Source of the DNA: Nesterenkonia sandarakina
GTDB lineage: Bacteria > Actinomycetota > Actinomycetes > Actinomycetales > Micrococcaceae
Length of the DNA: 64,000 bases
Direction of reading: 5' to 3'
Assembly: GCF_003003175.1 (NCBI RefSeq)
Contig: NZ_PVTY01000004.1
Coordinates: 173,860-237,859 of the forward strand
Shown: piece by piece, positions 44,101 through 53,124 of the stretch
How positions within the stretch are numbered: the first letter of the stretch is position 1
Layout of the letters: each line of letters starts with the position of its first letter
Notes under the pieces: model-generated
Database searches by the model: none
What the model was told of the DNA's origin: nothing
What the model saw: only the letters and a program-made list of their open reading frames with translations
Position numbers and translations under genes: made by a program

Positions 44101-44619
44101 CGTACACTCAACCGGCTGCTCTTCCCCGGGCCCACCAAGGACTTCGAAGCCGCACGAGACAAGTACGGCGACGTCCAGGTGCTGCACACCCGGGACTTCC
44201 TCTACGGGATGCGCACCGGCTACGAACACGTGATCTCGCTCGGCAAGGGAGTCCGGCTGCTGGTCACGCTGCAGACCGTCTCAGACCCTGACCCCAAGGG
44301 TGTGCGGACCGTGATGTGCACGCTCAACGGTCAGGCCCGCCAGGTCGGTGCCCGCGATGACTCCGTGGAAGCCACCGTCGCGGTGGCTGAGAAGGCGGAC
44401 ACCTCCAAGTCCGGCCACGTCGCCGCCCCCTTCGCCGGAGCGGTCTCGCTCACGGTCGAGGAGGGCGACACCGTTCAGGCCGGCCAGAACGTGGCCACCA
44501 TCGAGGCGATGAAGATGGAAGCCGGGATCACCACCCAGGTCGCCGGCACCGTGACCCGGGCGGTGATCAGCGGCGTGCAGCAGGTCGACGGCGGAGATCT
44601 GCTCGTCGTCGTCGAGTAG
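41173..44619 (+). CDS. pyc: pyruvate carboxylase
   Basis: 1148 residues, the normal single-chain length. Start ATG at 41173 (GAGGGAGA about 8 nt upstream) begins MFSKILVANRGEIAIR. Biotin carboxylase domain (1-450): KAVAGGGGRGMR ATP-grasp loop and EMNPRIQVEHTVTEE. Carboxyltransferase (about 530-830): TDTTFRDAHQSLLATRVRT with the metal-binding Asp, and HLHTHDT (metal His) plus carbamylated-Lys segment ILAIKDMAG. C-terminal biotinyl domain: EAMKMEAG, Lys near 1113. It replenishes oxaloacetate from pyruvate, ATP and bicarbonate, supplying aspartate and thus the lysine branch. Confidence 0.96.
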   Translation: MFSKILVANRGEIAIRAFRASVELGARTVAVYPHEDRNSFHRQKADEAYRIGEEGHAVRAYLNIDEIIRVAKDAGVDAIYPGYGFLSENPDLARACDQAGITFIGPPADVLESTGDKVKALRAAKKAGVPVLQSSEPSKDTEELTRAAEEIGFPIFVKAVAGGGGRGMRRVDRREDLAESLRSAMHEAETAFGNPTVFLEQAVLRPRHIEVQILADGEGNVVHLFERDCSLQRRYQKVVEIAPAPHLDEDIRQALHRDAVAFAKAMNYRNAGTVEFLVDTVGERAGQHVFIEMNPRIQVEHTVTEEITDIDLVSAQMRIAAGETLEDLDIRQEDLRVRGSAMQCRITTEDPANEFRPDIGTVTVYRSAGGSGIRLDGGTVYAGAEISPHFDSMLVKLTARGRNHQTAIARARRALSEFRIRGVATNIPFLLNVLDSEEFLAGDVATDFIDAHPELAKINRSQDRGSKALQYLADITVNQPHGPRVEGIDPRDKLPHFPGDKRDEPDRSPFDGPSDHPKPEGWRQVLIQEGPEGFAKRLREQTALAVTDTTFRDAHQSLLATRVRTRDLLAAAPAVAHVTPGLFSVEAWGGATYDVALRFLTEDPWDRLRLLRAELPNIPIQMLLRGRNTVGYTPYPLQVTDAFVAEAAATGVDIFRIFDALNDVNQIVPAIEAVRKTGTAVAEAAICYTGNLTDPAEDLYTLDYYLGLAQQMVDAGAHILAIKDMAGLLRPAAAKTLVTALRERFELPVHLHTHDTAGGQLATLLAAAEAGVDAVDVAVASMAATTSQPPASALVAALEHTERDTGLGLEAVASMEPYWEAVRSIYAPFESGLTSPTGRVYRHEIPGGQLSNLRQQAIALGLGERFESIENMYHAADTMLGRLVKVTPSSKVVGDLALQLVGMDVDPEEFEANPQSFDLPDSVIQFLAGQLGDPPGGWPEPFRSKALQGRTIKPLDQELSEEDSKALRSEDAAERRRTLNRLLFPGPTKDFEAARDKYGDVQVLHTRDFLYGMRTGYEHVISLGKGVRLLVTLQTVSDPDPKGVRTVMCTLNGQARQVGARDDSVEATVAVAEKADTSKSGHVAAPFAGAVSLTVEEGDTVQAGQNVATIEAMKMEAGITTQVAGTVTRAVISGVQQVDGGDLLVVVE

Positions 44620-44637
44620 CCGCGCCAGCCCTCGCGC

Positions 44638-45450
44638 TCAGTGACCGGTGAGCGAGCTCAGCAGGAAGCTGCGCAGCTCGTGATATTTCGGGTCCTGTTC
44701 CAGGTTCTCGACATCGCGAGGCCGGGAGAACGGGACGCTCAGATCATGGACGATCTGCGCATTCGGTCCAGCCCCCATCACCAGGATCCGGTCCGAGAGC
44801 AGCAGCGCCTCGTCGACGTCGTGGGTGACCATGATGAAGGTGCGCTTCTGCTGCTCGCACAGTTGCAGCAGCTGGAGCTGCAGCTCGTGCCGGGTCAGCG
44901 CGTCCAGGGCACCGAGAGGTTCGTCGAGCAGCATCACCTTGGGCTCCAGCGCGAACGCTCGGGCGATCCCGACCCGCTGCTGCATGCCGCCGGAGAGCTG
45001 GGTCGGTCGTCGGTCTGCGGCGTGGGAGAGGTTCACCAGCTCCAGGTATTCATCCGCCAGCGTCTCGAGCTCCTGCTTGCTGCGCTTCTGGTGCGGGTCG
45101 GTCTCCAGGGCGAAGATCACGTTCTGCCTGGCGGACATCCAGGGCAGGAGCACGTGCTGCTGGAACACGATGCCCAGCTCCCGGCTCGGTGCGGTGATCG
45201 GCTTCCCGGCCAGGGAGATCGTGCCCTCATCGACCGATTCCAGGCCGGCGATCATCTTCAGGATGGTGGACTTGCCGCAGCCCGAGGGGCCGATGATCGT
45301 GATGAACTCGCCCTCGTTGATGTCGACGTCGGTGGTGCCGACGATGCGCTGGAAGCCCTTCTTGCGATCCGGGAACCCTTTGGTGATGCCCTCGAGCTTC
45401 ACCACGGGTTCGGTGCTCGTGCGCTCTGTCGTGAGAGTTTCAGCGGTCAT
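44638..45450 (-). CDS. cynD: cyanate/nitrate-type ABC transporter ATP-binding protein
   Basis: 270 residues. Walker A GPSGCGKST, Q-loop IVFQQHVLLPWMS, signature LSGGMQQR, Walker B VMLLDEPLGALD and H-loop VTHDVDEALLLSDRI. This belongs to the NrtD/SsuB/TauB family. It follows the permease gene by 80 nt and completes the operon with cynS. Together the substrate is probably cyanate. Confidence 0.9.
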   Translation of the reverse strand: MTAETLTTERTSTEPVVKLEGITKGFPDRKKGFQRIVGTTDVDINEGEFITIIGPSGCGKSTILKMIAGLESVDEGTISLAGKPITAPSRELGIVFQQHVLLPWMSARQNVIFALETDPHQKRSKQELETLADEYLELVNLSHAADRRPTQLSGGMQQRVGIARAFALEPKVMLLDEPLGALDALTRHELQLQLLQLCEQQKRTFIMVTHDVDEALLLSDRILVMGAGPNAQIVHDLSVPFSRPRDVENLEQDPKYHELRSFLLSSLTGH

Positions 45451-45530
45451 GTCTGGGTCTCCTGGTGGTTCAGGCGTCGGTCTCAGGTGTCAATGTCGGC
45501 GTCGTCAGCGTGGGCGTTGAGCGCAGGTGC

Positions 45531-46409
45531 TCAGGATTTCGGGACGAGGCGCTGCAGTTGGGCGATCGAGCGGTCGAGCAGGAAGCCGACGCCGCCGATG
45601 ATCACGATGGCCACCACGATGCTGGGGGTGTTCAGCGCATTCCATTCGTTCCAGACGAAGTGACCCATCCCGCGCCCGCCGACGATCATCTCGGCGGCGA
45701 CGATCACCAGCCAGGCGGTGGAGAGCGCGGTGCGCAGACCGGTCACGATGGCCGGCAGCGTGGCCGGAAGCAGGACCTTGAAGACCCGGGTCTTGGTGTC
45801 GGTCTCCAGGGACTTCGCGAGGTCCAGGAACAGCGGGTTGACCCGGCGCACCCCGTCGATGGTCGAGACCAGGATCGGCCAGAGCGCGGCCATGAAGATC
45901 ACGAAGATCGCGGTCATCTGGGAGTCCCGCAGCAGGGCAAGGCCCAGCGGCAGCCAGGCCAGGGGTGAGACGGGACGCAGGATCTGGATGAACGGATCCA
46001 TGCCGTCGTGGATCACCCGGGAGGTGCCCAGCAGCAGCCCCAGCGGCACCGCGATGATCGCGGCCAGCCCGAAGCCCAGGAGCACCCGCTGGATGGAGGC
46101 GAGCAGGTGGTAGAAGATGCCCACGTTGTTGGGTCCATCCAGCAGAAAGGCTGTCCCGAGCATCTCCAGCAGCCGGTCCCAGGTGGCCCCGGGAGTCGGC
46201 GCCAGGCCGCCGTCGTCGAGCCCCACCGTCGCCAGGTGCCAGAGACCGATGAACCCCAGGAAGAAGATCACGAAGAGCCCGGTGGTCTGGAACCGGTCCC
46301 GGGTGCGCTGAGCCTTCGCGCGCTGCTGCAGCGCCTCCGGGGCGGTGTTGGTGTGCGGCTTCTGCGCGGTGTCGGTGATCTCAGCGGCCTGAGTGGTCGG
46401 GGTGCTCAT
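45531..46409 (-). CDS. cynB: cyanate/nitrate-type ABC transporter permease
   Basis: 292 residues from the ATG at 46409 (4-nt overlap with the binding-protein stop). About six helices with the BPD_transp_1 EAA-like loop AKSLETDTKTRVFKVLLPATLPAIVTGLR (in pieces: SLETDTKTRVFKVLLPA). It is the SsuC/NrtB-like membrane subunit. The N-terminal 40 residues are Gln/Ala-rich and cytoplasmic. Confidence 0.9.
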   Translation of the reverse strand: MSTPTTQAAEITDTAQKPHTNTAPEALQQRAKAQRTRDRFQTTGLFVIFFLGFIGLWHLATVGLDDGGLAPTPGATWDRLLEMLGTAFLLDGPNNVGIFYHLLASIQRVLLGFGLAAIIAVPLGLLLGTSRVIHDGMDPFIQILRPVSPLAWLPLGLALLRDSQMTAIFVIFMAALWPILVSTIDGVRRVNPLFLDLAKSLETDTKTRVFKVLLPATLPAIVTGLRTALSTAWLVIVAAEMIVGGRGMGHFVWNEWNALNTPSIVVAIVIIGGVGFLLDRSIAQLQRLVPKS

Positions 46410-47650
46410 AGGTTCACCTGTTTCTCGGTCCAGGGCAGGGGGTTCGCCGGGTCGAACGTGCGTCCGATGATGGTCTCGGTCTTCCGAGGGGTGGTGTCTG
46501 CGCCGAGCGCCTCCAGGATCGGGGTCGCGGCGTCGGGGTCCAGGACCTGGCGCACCGCGGACTGATAGTCCGCCGCGGTGTCGTAGCCGGCCGTGGGCGC
46601 GAGGTCCCAGCGCTGGAGCTGGGTCAGCGCCCAGATCGCATAGGACTCGTGCGGGTAGGGACGGAAGCCGATGCGGTCCTCCACCGACTGGGTGGCCCCG
46701 GTGCCGTCCTCGAACTCGCCGGTGAGCACCGCCGCGATGACCGCTGGGTCCTGGCTGAGGAACGCGCGCCCCGCCATCGTCTCTGCGGCGTCGGCGCGGT
46801 TCTCTGCCTTGTCGGTCCACATGGCTGAATCGCCGATCGCCCGCAGCAGCGTGGTGTAGGTGTTCGGATACGCGGTGGCGAACTCGTCGGCCACGGTGAA
46901 GCTGCAGCAGGGGTGGCCGTCCCAGAGGTCCTTGGAGAGCATGTGCAGGTAGCCGGCGCCGAGAGCGACGGCGCGCTGGTTGAACGGGTCCGGTGCCAGG
47001 AACCCGTCGATGTCGCCCACGTTGAGCGAGGCGACCATGTCCGAGGGACGCATCACCTGGATGCCGACGTCGTAGTCCGGGTCCAGACCGCCCAGCGCGA
47101 GGTAGTCCCGCAGGAGCAGGTTATGACCCGAGTAGTCGAAGGGCACGGCGATGGTCAGCCCGCGGAAGTCCTCCGCCTCGCGCACCCGGTTCATATGCTG
47201 CGTGCCCAGTGTTATCGCCTGACCATTGACATTGGTGATGTAGGGCAGCCGAGAGTCACGCTGACCGGCGGCGAAGTTGTGATGGATGCCCAGCGGCATC
47301 GGGATGAGCATCTGGGTGGCGTCGAGCTCACCGGCGACGTAGGCGATCCACAGCTCGCCCCAGCCGGTGTAGCGCTGCAGGGTCACGTTGAGCCCGTACT
47401 GCTCGAAGATCCCCATGGCGGCCGCATTGATGATCGGTGAGGAACAGGTGATCGGCACGAATCCGATGGTGACATCGCGGATCTCCAGCTCACCGGCCGG
47501 TTCCATCGCGGCGCTGAAATCGATTCCGAGCGGGTTCGTGTTCGGAGTCCCTCCGGTGGGGGTGCACCCGGCGAGCAGGCTGGCGCCCAGGGCCCCGCCG
47601 CCGAGGCCGAGCAGATTGCGTCGGGAGAGGTGGCGGTGTCCCACGGTCAC
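46406..47650 (-). CDS. cynA: cyanate/nitrate-type ABC transporter substrate-binding lipoprotein
   Basis: 414 residues from a GTG at 47650, overlapping the cynS stop; GTG at 47653 and 47644 are alternatives. A Tat-type RR motif (SRRNLLGLGGG) precedes the lipobox LLAGC. The mature protein is NrtA/CmpA-like: IRDVTIGFVPITCSSPIINAA, GELDATQMLIPMPLGIH, and GDIDGFLAPDPFNQRAVALG. In this family the pocket binds small oxyanions; the operon with cyanase argues for cyanate. It is a lipoprotein on the outer face of the membrane. Confidence 0.9.
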   Translation of the reverse strand: MTVGHRHLSRRNLLGLGGGALGASLLAGCTPTGGTPNTNPLGIDFSAAMEPAGELEIRDVTIGFVPITCSSPIINAAAMGIFEQYGLNVTLQRYTGWGELWIAYVAGELDATQMLIPMPLGIHHNFAAGQRDSRLPYITNVNGQAITLGTQHMNRVREAEDFRGLTIAVPFDYSGHNLLLRDYLALGGLDPDYDVGIQVMRPSDMVASLNVGDIDGFLAPDPFNQRAVALGAGYLHMLSKDLWDGHPCCSFTVADEFATAYPNTYTTLLRAIGDSAMWTDKAENRADAAETMAGRAFLSQDPAVIAAVLTGEFEDGTGATQSVEDRIGFRPYPHESYAIWALTQLQRWDLAPTAGYDTAADYQSAVRQVLDPDAATPILEALGADTTPRKTETIIGRTFDPANPLPWTEKQVNL

Positions 47651-48099
47651 CACTTGTAGTCGAGGAACTTGCCGTCGAAGGTCACGACGACGCGGTCCCC
47701 CTCCGGGTCGGCGCGGCGCTGGATGTCGAGCTGGAAGTTGATCGCGCTCATGATCCCATCGCCGAACTCCTCGTGGATCAGCTCCTTGATCGTGGGACCG
47801 TAGACCATGACAGCTTCCTGGAAGCGGTAGATGGTCGGATCGGACAAGTCGTCCTCGCTCAGGGGTCCACGGTAGGGCTGCATCTGCAGCGCTTCGACGA
47901 CGGCGTCGTCCAGGCTCAGCAGCTCCTGCACCACGGCGGCCTGCGCGGCGGTCATGGGATGGCTGCCGAGCAGCGCGGCGGTGCTCCACTCCTTCGCCAC
48001 ACCGAGCTGCTCGGCGATCTGCGCCCAGCTGATTCCCGCCCGGTATCGGGCGACTCGAACGTGCTCGGCGGCTTCTCTCTTGCTGATGAACGGTTCCAC
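47647..48099 (-). CDS. cynS: cyanate hydratase (cyanase)
   Basis: 150 residues, close to the 156 of the E. coli enzyme. The catalytic triad is visible: Arg92 and Glu95 in YRFQEAV and Ser118 in GIMSAINF. The N-terminal half is the helical domain (ISWAQIAEQLGV) and the C-terminal half the dimerisation and active-site domain (PEGDRVVVTFDGKFLDYKW). The decamer converts cyanate and bicarbonate to ammonia and two CO2. It is the first gene of the operon cynS-cynA-cynB-cynD and diverges from a PAS-AraC regulator. Confidence 0.96.
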   Translation of the reverse strand: MEPFISKREAAEHVRVARYRAGISWAQIAEQLGVAKEWSTAALLGSHPMTAAQAAVVQELLSLDDAVVEALQMQPYRGPLSEDDLSDPTIYRFQEAVMVYGPTIKELIHEEFGDGIMSAINFQLDIQRRADPEGDRVVVTFDGKFLDYKW

Positions 48100-48329
48100 G
48101 TGTCTCGGCCTCCTCGATCGGTGGCGCCGGACCGGAACGGCTCCGGCGCGGTTCCGAACCTAGGTCGGCGCGAATCCGGCCGACAAGGCGATTCGCGCGG
48201 AACATCTGACGATTCACGCAAGCGGCACGGGTTTAACGCCACCGAAATATCTGGGCATCTTGAGGGAAACAGCGCGCTCCTAGGATTGTGGAACAACGGC
48301 GATGGTGTCGGAAGGAGATGCATCTCGAG

Positions 48330-49067
48330 ATGACCTTCGACGGCGGGGGAGTTCTACGCTCCCTGATTGACGCAGCCCCCACCCCGCTGTGGCTCATCGA
48401 GCCCGACGGGTCGGTCGCGCTGGTGAACGAGGCCGCAGCCACGGTGCTGGGCTACAGCGAGGGCAGAACCCTCCTGGGCCGTTGCAGCCACGAGGCTCTG
48501 CACCCCCGGCACGCAGACGGCTCCCCATATCCGCGGGAGGCCTGTCCGATCGTGGCGGCCTCGGGAACCGTGGGTCACAGTCACGCCGAGGAGTTCATCG
48601 ACCGGCGCGGGCGTCCGCTGCGTGTGCGCTGGCGGCTCCGTCAGCTCGAGGATTCCGATCACAAGCTGCTCACCTTCACCCCACGTCAGTCCACCGGATC
48701 GCCGGGATCGCTCGTCTCCCGACTCGAGACCGAATCCGGCGGCGGCTTCGCGGAGATCAAGACCTATATCGAATCGCATTGCCAAGATTCCACGTTGACC
48801 CCCGACCGGGTGGCCGGCCGGGCCGGGGTCTCGCTGCGCACCCTGCAGGCCATGTTTGCGCAGGAGAACACGTCCCCGGCTCAGGAGATCCGCCGAGCCC
48901 GGCTCATCCGAGGGGACCAGCTGCTTCGGCAGGGACTGAGCGTGGCCGAGTCTGCCTACTCCAGCGGGTTCAACGATGTCAGCACCTTCAGTCGTGCCTA
49001 CCGGCGCGCCTACGGAAGGTCTCCGGCGCTCACCAAGGGTCAGGCCGGACTGCCGGACCTGGACTGA
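48330..49067 (+). CDS. PAS-domain AraC-family transcriptional regulator
   Basis: 245 residues from the ATG at 48330 (AGGAG 12 nt upstream; an ATG at 48318 directly abuts the SD). N-terminal PAS domain at about 8-115 (LIDAAPTPLWLIEPDGSVALVNEAAATVLGY) with CSHEALHPRHADGSPYPREACP, which contains His and Cys. C-terminal AraC HTH pair at about 145-240: DRVAGRAGVSLRTLQAMFAQ and FNDVSTFSRAYRRAYGRSP. It is divergent from cynS and likely controls the cyanate operon. The signal sensed by the PAS domain is unknown. Confidence 0.85.
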   Translation: MTFDGGGVLRSLIDAAPTPLWLIEPDGSVALVNEAAATVLGYSEGRTLLGRCSHEALHPRHADGSPYPREACPIVAASGTVGHSHAEEFIDRRGRPLRVRWRLRQLEDSDHKLLTFTPRQSTGSPGSLVSRLETESGGGFAEIKTYIESHCQDSTLTPDRVAGRAGVSLRTLQAMFAQENTSPAQEIRRARLIRGDQLLRQGLSVAESAYSSGFNDVSTFSRAYRRAYGRSPALTKGQAGLPDLD

Positions 49068-49337
49068 GCAGGATCTCCACCACGGAGCCGTCGCCGGTCG
49101 GGGCTCGGATCACGGTGCCGCTGGCTGATAGCTGCGCGCCCAACTGGTGCCGCGAAGGTCGGCCCGGACGATCGCTGGGTCAGGCCGCCGGTCCAAGTCG
49201 CCGGGACCGGGGCCGGTCCTGAAGAATCTGCAGATCCGGCGAAAGTTCCCTCGGCCCCGGCCGCCCAACCCCGATAGGATGACGGCGGTGCACCAATGAC
49301 GCTGCCGTACCTGACTTAACTCCTAAGGAGCTCACAC

Positions 49338-50360
<1,023 letters not shown>

Positions 50361-50390
50361 GCCCGGTCCGCTCGGCCTCCCGCGCCGAGC

Positions 50391-50445
50391 AACGACGACG
50401 ATGGCGGCTGTCCCTTCTCCGTGAAGGGCAGCCGCCGTCGTCGTT
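50391..50445 (+). terminator. hairpin after fba
   Basis: Arms 50391-50417 and 50423-50445 (right arm GAAGGGCAGCCGCCGTCG... in 5'->3') pair almost fully with two small bulges and a 5-nt loop. It lies 31 bp after the fba stop. Confidence 0.7.
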
Positions 50446-50462
50446 CCCGCCCCTCCCGGGTC

Positions 50463-50533
50463 AAAAAATCGTAGACCTGTGGCGGGTCGTACCGCTAGAG
50501 CGCTACGACAACTCGAAAGCTCTACGATTATTT
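50463..50533. repeat. 71-bp compound palindrome, copy 1
   Basis: Begins with AAAAAATCGTAG and ends with CTACGATTATTT. Outer arms (TCAAAAAATCGTAG and its near-complement, 13 of 14 matches when the two flanking bases are included) enclose an inner arm pair GTCGTACCGC/GCGCTACGAC. It lies between the convergent fba and SDR genes. Copy 2 is at 53739-53809 with the same length and about 79% identity. Confidence 0.8.
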
Positions 50534-50570
50534 GACCGGCGGGCGGGCTGATCCGCTGAGATCACCCGGC

Positions 50571-51386
50571 TCATCGGCGGAATCCACCCTCGCTGTTGAT
50601 GATCTGGCCGGTGATCCAGGAGGCCTCGTCGGTGCTCAGCCAGGCGATGAGCCGCGCCGGGTCATCAGGTTCACCGAATCGGCCCAGCGGGAACATCGCC
50701 GCGACGTCGTTCCAGAGATCAGGTCCCAGGTAACCGGTGTCCACCGGCCCAGGGTTCACCGTGTTGACCCGGATGCCCCGGCTGATCAGCTGCTCCGAGA
50801 GCGTGGTCGTGATGCCTGCCAGCGCGGCCTTCGCCGCGGCGTAGGCCACCTCGCCGGGCATGGGCCCCAGGCCCTGCGCGGAGGTCAGGAAGATCAGGGA
50901 TCCTGCGGTGCCGGGGCGGTGCTGCTGCAGGTAGGCCTGGGCCAGCAGGATCGAGGCTCGAGTGTTCACCGCCCAGTGCTGATCCAGCTGCGCCGCCGTG
51001 AGATCACCGAGTGGCCCATCGTGGCCGCTGAGTGCCTGATTGCAGACCAGTGCATCGATCGGGCCCAGTGCGGAGGTCGCCGCCTGCATCACCTGGGCCG
51101 GACCGGCGGGATCGGCCAGGTCAGCATGGACGTCCGCGACCCGGGCGTCTCCGACCAGGTGGCTGCGGACGCCGTCGAGCACCAGTGCGATGTCATCGGC
51201 ACCCCAGGGCTGCTCACGGTCATGCGGGGTGAAGTGGTGGCAGAAGACGCTGGCCCCGTAGGCGGCCATCCGGCACGCGGTGGCGTAGCCGATCCCGGCC
51301 CGCCGGCTCACCCCGGTGATCAGCACCCTCCGGCCCCGCAGGGGGAGCGGGTCACGGGAAAGGTCAGTGGCGGGGGTCGGCTCCAT
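50571..51386 (-). CDS. SDR-family oxidoreductase
   Basis: 271 residues, a classical short-chain dehydrogenase. Cofactor motif ITGVSRRAGIGYATA, VCNQALSG near residue 105, catalytic Ser in LTSAQG, the Tyr-x-x-x-Lys pair in AYAAAKAALAG, and NTVNPGPVDTGY. The C-terminus ends GGFRR. It resembles 3-oxoacyl-ACP reductase-like SDRs but substrate specificity is not visible. It runs toward fba, ending near the first compound palindrome. Confidence 0.87.
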   Translation of the reverse strand: MEPTPATDLSRDPLPLRGRRVLITGVSRRAGIGYATACRMAAYGASVFCHHFTPHDREQPWGADDIALVLDGVRSHLVGDARVADVHADLADPAGPAQVMQAATSALGPIDALVCNQALSGHDGPLGDLTAAQLDQHWAVNTRASILLAQAYLQQHRPGTAGSLIFLTSAQGLGPMPGEVAYAAAKAALAGITTTLSEQLISRGIRVNTVNPGPVDTGYLGPDLWNDVAAMFPLGRFGEPDDPARLIAWLSTDEASWITGQIINSEGGFRR

Positions 51387-51403
51387 GGGGTCATTCGATC
51401 ACA

Positions 51404-51511
51404 TCAGACGTCCCAGCCGGAGCGGTAGCTGCGCTGGGCGAGCAGGGTCGCGAGCTCCGCGTGGACCTCGACGGTCTTCTCGAGCCGCGCCCGTCGGTCG
51501 GGGGTCTGGAA
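51404..51511 (-). pseudogene. in-frame coding-like remnant after an amber stop
   Basis: The small membrane protein ends in a TAG at 51512-51514; the same frame then continues for 35 codons, FQTPDRRARLEKTVEV..., ending SYRSGWDV and TGA at 51404-51406. The text looks like a genuine protein C-terminus. It may be the remnant of a truncated gene or the result of a stop mutation. No start codon is present. Confidence 0.4.
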
Positions 51512-51775
51512 CTACTGGGTCTCAGTGTCGCCGCGATCCTGCCGCAGAGGGCTGTCGCGGCCCCGGCGGCGGATCCGCATGCCTGCCAGAAGACCCGTGG
51601 ACAGCAGTCCCAGGATGAGGAGAGCCATGCCCAGAGCGGTGAGGGTGAGTGTGGCGGGCGACGCGCCGGGAATATGCGTGGTGTCTGAGAGCGGCGCGTG
51701 CGCGAACCAGCCGAAGGAAGTGGGCGGACGGTTCACCGCGAGCAGGCCGGCGGTGATCAGTCCCGCGGCAGCCAC
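51512..51775 (-). CDS. small two-helix membrane protein
   Basis: 87 residues from a GTG at 51775, 8 bp after the MFS stop, so probably co-transcribed. Two hydrophobic helices (AAAGLITAGLLAV and TLTLTALGMALLILGLLSTGLLAG) frame a short extracytoplasmic loop SFGWFAHAPLSDTTH; a basic tail RIRRRGRD follows. The GWFAxxPL sequence recurs in small actinobacterial membrane proteins of unknown function. There is an amber stop at the end with coding-like sequence beyond it. Confidence 0.6.
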   Translation of the reverse strand: MAAAGLITAGLLAVNRPPTSFGWFAHAPLSDTTHIPGASPATLTLTALGMALLILGLLSTGLLAGMRIRRRGRDSPLRQDRGDTETQ

Positions 51776-51783
51776 CTACCCGA

Positions 51784-53052
51784 TCACTTCTCTGCGCGAC
51801 GCGTCCACGCCTCGATCATAGCGACGCCTCCGCCGACCAGGCAGAGGCTCGCAGCCACGGCCGCCATCACCGCCGGGTCCCAGCCGCCCTGGACCAGTCC
51901 GAAGCCGGCCGATCCCACCGCCTGCCCGGTCGCGAGCGCGATGAACAACAGGGACGTGCCGGCCCCGGCGTGATCGGGCCAGACCTGCCGGGCCCAGAGG
52001 ATCAGCACCCCGGACAGCGCCATGTATCCGGCGCCGAAGATCGCCATGCTGGCATACGCAGCCGGCCCCGATTCCGTCACCAGGGCCCATGCCAGGACGC
52101 CGCTGGCGAGTGCAAGCAGGCCCGCGGTGACGCTGAAGCCGGCGTGTTCGCCCACGCGGGTCACCAGCACGCCGGTGAAGGTGCCGAGCAGTCCGCCCGC
52201 GCCCAGCGCGATCCAGAGCCAGCCCACCTGATCCGCGGCCACCACGCCGGAATCGGTGACGAGCAGCGGGCCGAACGTCCAGATCAGCGCAGATCCCGCG
52301 CCGGCGACGACAGCGGCGGCTCCCGGCACAGCCAGCTTCCGCCACGCGGGCCGAGCGGCCATGGAAGCGACCGACCCCGAGCTGGAACGCTCCCCCCGAG
52401 TCGAGGCGCCGCCCGCACGGCCCCCGACCTGTCCGCCCAGCTCCGAGTGTCCGCGCAGCGGAAGGAGCACCGCCGCGGCGGCGGCCGCGGAGAGCCCGGC
52501 CATCACCACCCACGCCGACCCAGCCGACGGCGCGAGGAACGCCACCAGCCCGGCGCCGATCACACCGACTCCGGTTCCGGTGTTCACCACCGACTGGGCG
52601 GTGGCCCGCGCTCGCAGAGCGACCACCGCGTCGATCACCGGCACCAGCGCGGGGGACGCGAAGCCCCCGCCCATCCCGGCGATCACCACCGATGCGACGA
52701 AGAAGATCGGCTCCGAGGCCACCGCCACGCCCAGTGACCCCAGGGTCGCGGTCGCTCCGGCGAGGACGAGCCCCACCCGAGGACGTCGATCCACCAGTCG
52801 CGCCGCGACGACCGCGGCCACCGAGTAGGCGATGAACTGCGCGGCCGCAGCCCAGCCGAGCACCTCGGCCAGGTCAGGCCGCTCGGCCGCCAGCCGCGGA
52901 GCGAAGAGCCCGACGCCGAAGCGGGCCATCCCATATGTGGCGGCGATCAGCAGCATCCCCGCCACCGCAGTGCCGAGGCCTGAGCGTCGTGGAACCTGCC
53001 TTGGGGCTGGTCCGGCGGCAGGGGCGGCAGTCCGCCCAGCGGTGTCGAGCAT
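51784..53052 (-). CDS. MFS transporter
   Basis: 422 residues from the ATG at 53052 (GGAGG 6 nt upstream). About 12 helices; AARLVDRRPRVGLVLAG is the motif A loop and GMARFGVGLFAPRL lies in helix 1. A Gly/Ser/Arg-rich loop separates the halves. It is divergent from a TetR gene across 72 bp containing a 35-bp palindrome, so its expression is probably repressed by that regulator. Substrate, probably a drug or metabolite, is unknown. Confidence 0.87.
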   Translation of the reverse strand: MLDTAGRTAAPAAGPAPRQVPRRSGLGTAVAGMLLIAATYGMARFGVGLFAPRLAAERPDLAEVLGWAAAAQFIAYSVAAVVAARLVDRRPRVGLVLAGATATLGSLGVAVASEPIFFVASVVIAGMGGGFASPALVPVIDAVVALRARATAQSVVNTGTGVGVIGAGLVAFLAPSAGSAWVVMAGLSAAAAAAVLLPLRGHSELGGQVGGRAGGASTRGERSSSGSVASMAARPAWRKLAVPGAAAVVAGAGSALIWTFGPLLVTDSGVVAADQVGWLWIALGAGGLLGTFTGVLVTRVGEHAGFSVTAGLLALASGVLAWALVTESGPAAYASMAIFGAGYMALSGVLILWARQVWPDHAGAGTSLLFIALATGQAVGSAGFGLVQGGWDPAVMAAVAASLCLVGGGVAMIEAWTRRAEK

Positions 53053-53082
53053 CAGAGTCCTCCGAGGGTGCAGGCGAGCAAG

Positions 53083-53117
53083 GTATAACGCACGTTTCAC
53101 TGAAGCGAACGTTATAC
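53083..53117. promoter_or_regulatory. 35-bp TetR-type operator between divergent genes
   Basis: GTATAACG (53083-53090) and CGTTATAC (53110-53117) are perfect 8-bp complements with a 19-nt spacer; inner CGTTTC/GAAGCG also match in five of six. The arms supply TATAAC- and TATACT-like -10 elements for both divergent promoters, so binding would shut off both. Confidence 0.7.
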
Positions 53118-53124
53118 TATTTTC

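Noticed and set aside
42478..44229. 583-codon frame antisense to pyruvate carboxylase
   Set aside because: The sense strand encodes complete carboxyltransferase motifs; the antisense text is Gly/Val/His/Gln-rich shadow without motifs.
47651..48217. Extension of the cyanate-binding protein to about 603 residues
   Set aside because: The extension lies in another frame over cynS, whose product is certain; the Tat signal begins just after the GTG at 47650.
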